From contig JADQBV010000392.1 in assembly GCA_016278415.1 (NCBI GenBank), positions 1-10,652 on the forward strand: DNA of 10,652 nucleotides. Direction: 5' to 3'. The translations under genes and the position numbers were made by a program. Below the pieces are notes generated by a model. It ran no database searches. It was not told the DNA's origin and worked only from the letters and a program-made list of their open reading frames with translations. Below are positions 7,794 to 10,652 of the stretch, piece after piece; position 1 is the first letter of the stretch; the number at the start of each line of letters is the position of its first letter. The DNA comes from Halanaerobiales bacterium (lineage in GTDB: Bacteria; Bacillota_F; Halanaerobiia; Halanaerobiales; DTU029).

Positions 7794-7845
7794 AATAGAT
7801 TGATAAAATGATAGTTTTTAAGTATAGAGGAGGGAAGAGAAAAAT

Positions 7846-9042
7846 ATGTTGAAGAATAAATTAGCTAGTAGAGTTAGTCAGATGGGTAATGGTGAATTAG
7901 CAGGTTTGATGAGTTTAATCGCTAGAGACGATATTATTTCTTTTGCTGGAGGTATTCCTGATGAATATGTCTTTCCACATCAGGAATTATGTGAGATAAC
8001 TAAGAGTCTCTTTGATAGTATAGGTTGTAATGTCTTTCAATACAGTAGTACTGATGGTAATTTAGAATTAAAAGAATATCTTGTAGAATTTTTAAATAAT
8101 AGGGGGTTGAAAACTAGTCCTGAGCAACTAATCATTACTACAGGCTCCCAACAGGGGATTGATTTAGTTAGTAAAATATTTGTTGATCCAGGTGATGTAA
8201 TTTTTGTAGAAAAGCCGGGCTATGTGGGTGGCATAGGGGCCATTAAAAGTTATGAAGCAGAGGTAATTGGTCTAGATATGCTGGAAGATGGGATAGATGT
8301 TGAATTGTTAGAAAGAGAACTTAAAAGATGCCAAGAAGAAGATAAGAAGGTGAAGTTTATTTATCTTGTTCCAGATTATTCGAACCCTTCTGGAATACAA
8401 TTATCCCTTGACAAACGAAAAAGGGTACTAGAATTGGCAGAGGAATATGATTTTTATATTTTGGAAGATACCCCTTACAGTGAACTAAGGTATTACGGAC
8501 AGCGTTTGCCATATATAAAGGAATTGGATAAAAACAAAAGAGTTATATTAATGGGTACATTCTCAAAGTTTTTTATCCCTGGTATGAGAGTAGCATGGAT
8601 CTGTGCTGAAGAAGGCCTAATTGATATTTTGTGTCGAGCAAAACAAAATGCTGATCTGGCTTCTAATAACTATGGACAGATACTATTAACTGAAGCTGGT
8701 AAATCTGGTCTGATAGAAAAGCAGGCAGATAGAGTACTGCCTTATTATCGGAAGAGACTTGAGGCTATGGGTAATGCATTAAGTAATTATATGCCTGATA
8801 AGGTTTCCTGGACAGATGCAAAAGGCGGTTTTTTCTACTGGCTCGAGCTACCAGAAGAAATTAAAGGACGAGAATTATTCCGACGAGCTATTGAAGAAAA
8901 AGTAGCATTTGTTACAGGCAACTCCTTCTTCCCAATAGATAGTGATGGGGATAACTATATCAGAATATCATTTTCAAAAACTCCAGTTGAAGATATAGAC
9001 AAAGGAATAAAGATTTTAGCTGATTTGATAAGGGAATATTAG
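7846..9042 (+). CDS. PLP-dependent aminotransferase, fold type I, paralogue of the preceding gene
   Basis: Second LysN-like aminotransferase, 398 residues, clearly homologous along its length to the gene before it: SFAGGIP against SFAGGLP, QYSSTDGNLELKEY against QYSSTEGYLPLREY. Catalytic landmarks are N180 (PDYSNPSG), D208 and Y211 (LEDTPYSELRYYG), Schiff-base lysine K241 (GTFSKFFIPGMRVAW) and R373 (YIRISFS). The ATG at 7846 has aggaggg at 7828-7834. It differs from its neighbour around the substrate region and in having no T-box of its own, which suggests division of labour between the two enzymes (inference). Candidate roles are branched-chain keto acid amination, 2-aminoadipate or aromatic amino acid transamination; sequence alone does not decide. 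Confidence 0.9.
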   Translation: MLKNKLASRVSQMGNGELAGLMSLIARDDIISFAGGIPDEYVFPHQELCEITKSLFDSIGCNVFQYSSTDGNLELKEYLVEFLNNRGLKTSPEQLIITTGSQQGIDLVSKIFVDPGDVIFVEKPGYVGGIGAIKSYEAEVIGLDMLEDGIDVELLERELKRCQEEDKKVKFIYLVPDYSNPSGIQLSLDKRKRVLELAEEYDFYILEDTPYSELRYYGQRLPYIKELDKNKRVILMGTFSKFFIPGMRVAWICAEEGLIDILCRAKQNADLASNNYGQILLTEAGKSGLIEKQADRVLPYYRKRLEAMGNALSNYMPDKVSWTDAKGGFFYWLELPEEIKGRELFRRAIEEKVAFVTGNSFFPIDSDGDNYIRISFSKTPVEDIDKGIKILADLIREY

Positions 9043-9046
9043 TAAA

Positions 9047-9068
9047 AAAAGGTCCTTCTCCTTTTCTG
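9047..9068 (+). terminator. Possible weak terminator after the aminotransferase pair
   Basis: An A-run leads into aaaagg (9047-9052), a 7-base loop and ccttttctgtt, giving a 6-bp stem whose T-rich arm continues outward. It sits just after the stop at 9042, in a convergent 90-bp spacer where a terminator is expected. The stem is short and AT-rich, so the call is weak. Confidence 0.35.
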
Positions 9069-9132
9069 TTGGTGAAAAATGTCTAGGAATATTACCGACG
9101 GTTAAGGAGATTATCTATAAGTAAGCAAGTTA

Positions 9133-10005
9133 TCAGCTGATAATTATTTTGTCCTGCTTGAGCTTTGCTTTTTTTGATATGCTAATAATTATATAGCGAA
9201 TTGTAATTGTTAACATTACAATAATTCCGCCTACTATAGACCAAGGTCCAGGAACTTCATTTAGTAATAATAATACCCAGATAGGATTTAGGATAGGCTC
9301 AATAACTGTTATTAGTACTGTTTCTAGGGCAGCTAACTCCTTAATAGCCTTTGAATATAGTATATATGGTATGCTTAATTGTACAGTTCCTAAGAGGCAC
9401 AAAAACAGCCATCCGGAAGCCCCAGGGGATGAACTGAATATAAACGGTAACCCAATAATTGCTGTAATTATATTACCTAATAATACTGATTCCAAAGGAG
9501 AACCATCTTTTTGCATGCGCATGAAGATTGTAAAAAAAGCAAAACTTATCCCACTTAAGGCAGCAAGAATATTTCCCCAGAAACCAGTTATGTCTAGTTT
9601 ATCTACAAAGAAAAGAGTCATGCCTCCAAAGACAATTATAACAGAGATCCAATCCACTACTCTGGTTTTTTCTTTTAGGAAAATAGCAGCAAAGATGGCA
9701 ACATAGATAGGTGCTGTGAACTGTAGCAAGATAGTATTGGCTGCCGTTGTCATTTTATTAGCTGACACAAATAGTATTACTGTAGCTGCATAAGTAAGTG
9801 CTGCCCCGATTTGACTTTTTGACCAGGTGAAATTAGGTTTTTTTAGGTAGAGATAGAGTACTATAGCTGAAATTCCACTTCGCATACCAGCAATAGCTAA
9901 AGGATTCCAATTTACAGATTTAATTAGTAATCCACCTGTACTCCAAAGTGTTGCTGTTATCACGAGAAGTAAGATTGCCTTTGATTTTTTACTCAAATTT
10001 ACCAT
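9133..10005 (-). CDS. EamA/DMT-family membrane transporter
   Basis: A 290-residue integral membrane protein with the two-repeat layout of the drug/metabolite transporter superfamily: about ten hydrophobic helices, near residues 9-29, 34-53, 66-84, 89-110, 117-134, 140-160, 170-190, 197-215, 225-247 and 252-275. The first EamA repeat opens with LWSTGGLLIK and the second with ALSGISFAFFTIFMRM, both typical. The C-terminus is a lysine-rich cytoplasmic tail. The start codon (complement of 10003-10005) has gggggat a few bases upstream on the minus strand. Family members export amino acids, nucleosides or other metabolites; substrate here is not identifiable. It is convergent to the amino acid genes, so a role as amino acid exporter is speculation from position only. 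Confidence 0.88.
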   Translation of the reverse strand: MVNLSKKSKAILLLVITATLWSTGGLLIKSVNWNPLAIAGMRSGISAIVLYLYLKKPNFTWSKSQIGAALTYAATVILFVSANKMTTAANTILLQFTAPIYVAIFAAIFLKEKTRVVDWISVIIVFGGMTLFFVDKLDITGFWGNILAALSGISFAFFTIFMRMQKDGSPLESVLLGNIITAIIGLPFIFSSSPGASGWLFLCLLGTVQLSIPYILYSKAIKELAALETVLITVIEPILNPIWVLLLLNEVPGPWSIVGGIIVMLTITIRYIIISISKKAKLKQDKIIIS

Positions 10006-10050
10006 TTAATATCCCCCAAATCTATTTTCAATTAAATTATGTATCAACAA

Positions 10051-10081
10051 ATTATATATCTATCTTTCATGTTATTGTCTA
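10051..10081 (-). promoter_or_regulatory. Candidate promoter for the EamA gene
   Basis: On the minus strand TAGACA (complement of 10076-10081, 5/6) and TATAAT (complement of 10051-10056, 6/6) are separated by 19 bp, slightly longer than ideal. Transcription would start about 40 bases upstream of the start codon. Confidence 0.3.
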
Positions 10082-10289
10082 TCTCTTATAGCTATTTATA
10101 TTAAACTATCTTTAGAATATCTTATTTTTATATTTAATTCAATCACAAAAACATGGAATTGTATCGAGACAGTTGTTTTCTGTGGTTTTATATACATAAC
10201 TTTGCTATGAAAATGATAATAGCACAAAGAAAAATCTAAAGAAATCATTAAACCTTAGAAGGAAATATGTAAAAAATAGTTAATTATTA
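10082..10289. other. AT-rich spacer without recognised content
   Basis: Part of the gene-free stretch between the EamA gene and the small ORF at 10468. It contains many A/T runs and no credible reading frame. The only structure noted is a 6-bp inverted repeat, tgctat (10203-10208) with atagca (10219-10224). I see no tRNA, mobile-element end or repeat array. Confidence 0.5.
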
Positions 10290-10295
10290 TATAAT
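10290..10295 (+). promoter_or_regulatory. Candidate -10 box upstream of the small ORF
   Basis: A perfect TATAAT with no good -35 partner. A start near 10302 would give a leader of about 165 bases before the ORF at 10468, covering all the hairpins described at 10311-10441. In such AT-rich DNA a chance match is possible. Confidence 0.3.
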
Positions 10296-10310
10296 AGGTA
10301 TGAACAAAAG

Positions 10311-10441
10311 ACTTCGCCTAACTAATTAGGATTGTATCTGAAGTTTGCAAAAAATAGTAAACTGGGCAATGTATAAATCCGAAAAATTAAAGTGTACATT
10401 GAAAAGCAGAGTAGTTTCTACCTACCATGACTGTTGACTGC
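10311..10441 (+). other. Run of hairpins, possible structured leader of the small ORF
   Basis: Four successive inverted repeats are seen. First, acttc/gaagt (10311-10315, 10340-10344) encloses cctaa/ttagg (10317-10321, 10326-10330). Second, agttt/aaact (10342-10346, 10359-10363) overlaps the first by three bases. Third, caatgta/tacattg (10367-10373, 10395-10401) is a 7-bp stem extendable by a wobble and an A-T pair. Fourth, gcag/ctgc (10406-10409, 10438-10441) encloses gtag/ctac (10411-10414, 10418-10421). The segment is less AT-dominated than the spacer around it. It does not match c-di-GMP, purine, SAM or T-box motifs that I can recall. No terminator stem precedes the ribosome binding site. 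A structured RNA is inference. Confidence 0.35.
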
Positions 10442-10467
10442 AAATAATCACAAGTGGAGGATTAATT

Positions 10468-10620
10468 ATGAAATTAAGTATAAAGGAGTTTATTTTTATA
10501 ATTATAATAAGTGTTTTTTTATTACTGAATTATAGTGATGTAGTAGAGGCAAATAATTTAACATGGAATAGTTTTTCTAATCATTTTTATATTATTAACT
10601 CAAACTTCGCACATAAATAA
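10468..10620 (+). CDS. Small predicted secreted peptide, 50 codons, function unknown
   Basis: The frame begins MKLSIKEFIFIIIISVFLLL, a lysine-tipped start followed by a hydrophobic core of about 13 residues, then NYSDVVEA-NN. V26 and A28 fit the -3/-1 rule for signal peptidase I cleavage after residue 28. The mature part would be about 22 residues (NLTWNSFSNHFYIINSNFAHK after two Asn), polar and aromatic, without cysteine. A strong ribosome binding site, gtggagg at 10454-10460, lies 7 bases before the ATG, which is the best argument that it is translated. It is not a recognised family. It could be a secreted peptide, a membrane-anchored peptide, or the truncated 5' end of a longer exported protein gene; the other frames after the stop also close quickly, so a simple single frameshift is not evident. 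Confidence 0.5.
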   Translation: MKLSIKEFIFIIIISVFLLLNYSDVVEANNLTWNSFSNHFYIINSNFAHK

Positions 10621-10652
10621 TTTCTGTGCACCTTGAAATATCAATATTTAGC

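Noticed and set aside
7800..7828. TTGATA-17-TATAGA as promoter of the second aminotransferase
   Set aside because: The -10 would overlap the ribosome binding site, leaving no room for a translatable leader.
9371..9706. 111-codon + strand frame inside the EamA gene
   Set aside because: It is the antisense shadow of a clear ten-helix transporter, with no recognisable domain.
10204..10224. Fur-box-like sequence around gaaaatgataat
   Set aside because: Only part of the 19-bp operator can be matched, no dyad fits, and AT-rich sequence yields such matches often.
10342..10441. c-di-GMP-I riboswitch upstream of the small ORF
   Set aside because: gggcaa and aaaagca recall parts of the motif, but the GAAA tetraloop arrangement, the ACGCAAAGC core and the receptor sequence are missing.
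1..10652. CRISPR arrays, insertion sequences, tRNA or rRNA genes, phage or defence genes
   Set aside because: No regularly spaced repeats, transposase frames, RNA gene signatures or such protein families are visible in the window.

Overview
The window reads as chromosomal DNA of an AT-rich, low-GC Gram-positive bacterium (Firmicutes in the broad sense). Strong purine-rich ribosome binding sites, a T-box leader and very AT-rich spacers support this. An anaerobic clostridial or Halanaerobiales-type host is my guess from overall protein flavour; nothing in the window proves it.

Positions 1-6093 hold a branched-chain amino acid cluster on the + strand: the 3' part of ilvN, then ilvC, leuA, leuC, leuD and a leuB-type dehydrogenase. 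Acetolactate made by IlvBN is reduced and isomerised by IlvC. After IlvD (not in the window), 2-ketoisovalerate is condensed with acetyl-CoA by LeuA, isomerised by LeuCD, and oxidised and decarboxylated by LeuB to 2-ketoisocaproate, the keto acid of leucine. leuC-leuD-leuB are packed with 1-base overlap or abutment. Two wider gaps (ilvN-ilvC 178 bp, leuA-leuC 142 bp) carry inverted repeats; the second one folds well.

Positions 6094-6550 contain a T-box riboswitch with a recognisable antiterminator, a mutually exclusive intrinsic terminator and, upstream, a compact kink-turn hairpin. By alignment with known specifier loops this hairpin presents GCC (alanine) rather than a leucine codon. It controls the first of two paralogous fold-type I aminotransferases (6551-7732 and 7846-9042) of the LysN / 2-aminoadipate aminotransferase-like type. 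These could perform the final transamination for leucine, valine, isoleucine or alanine; no ilvE is visible.

Convergent to them on the - strand (9133-10005) is a ten-helix EamA/DMT-family transporter. The right end (10006-10652) is mostly AT-rich spacer. Near its end are a consensus -10 box, a run of hairpins, a strong ribosome binding site and a 50-codon ORF encoding a signal peptide with a mature part of about 22 residues. I do not recognise that product.
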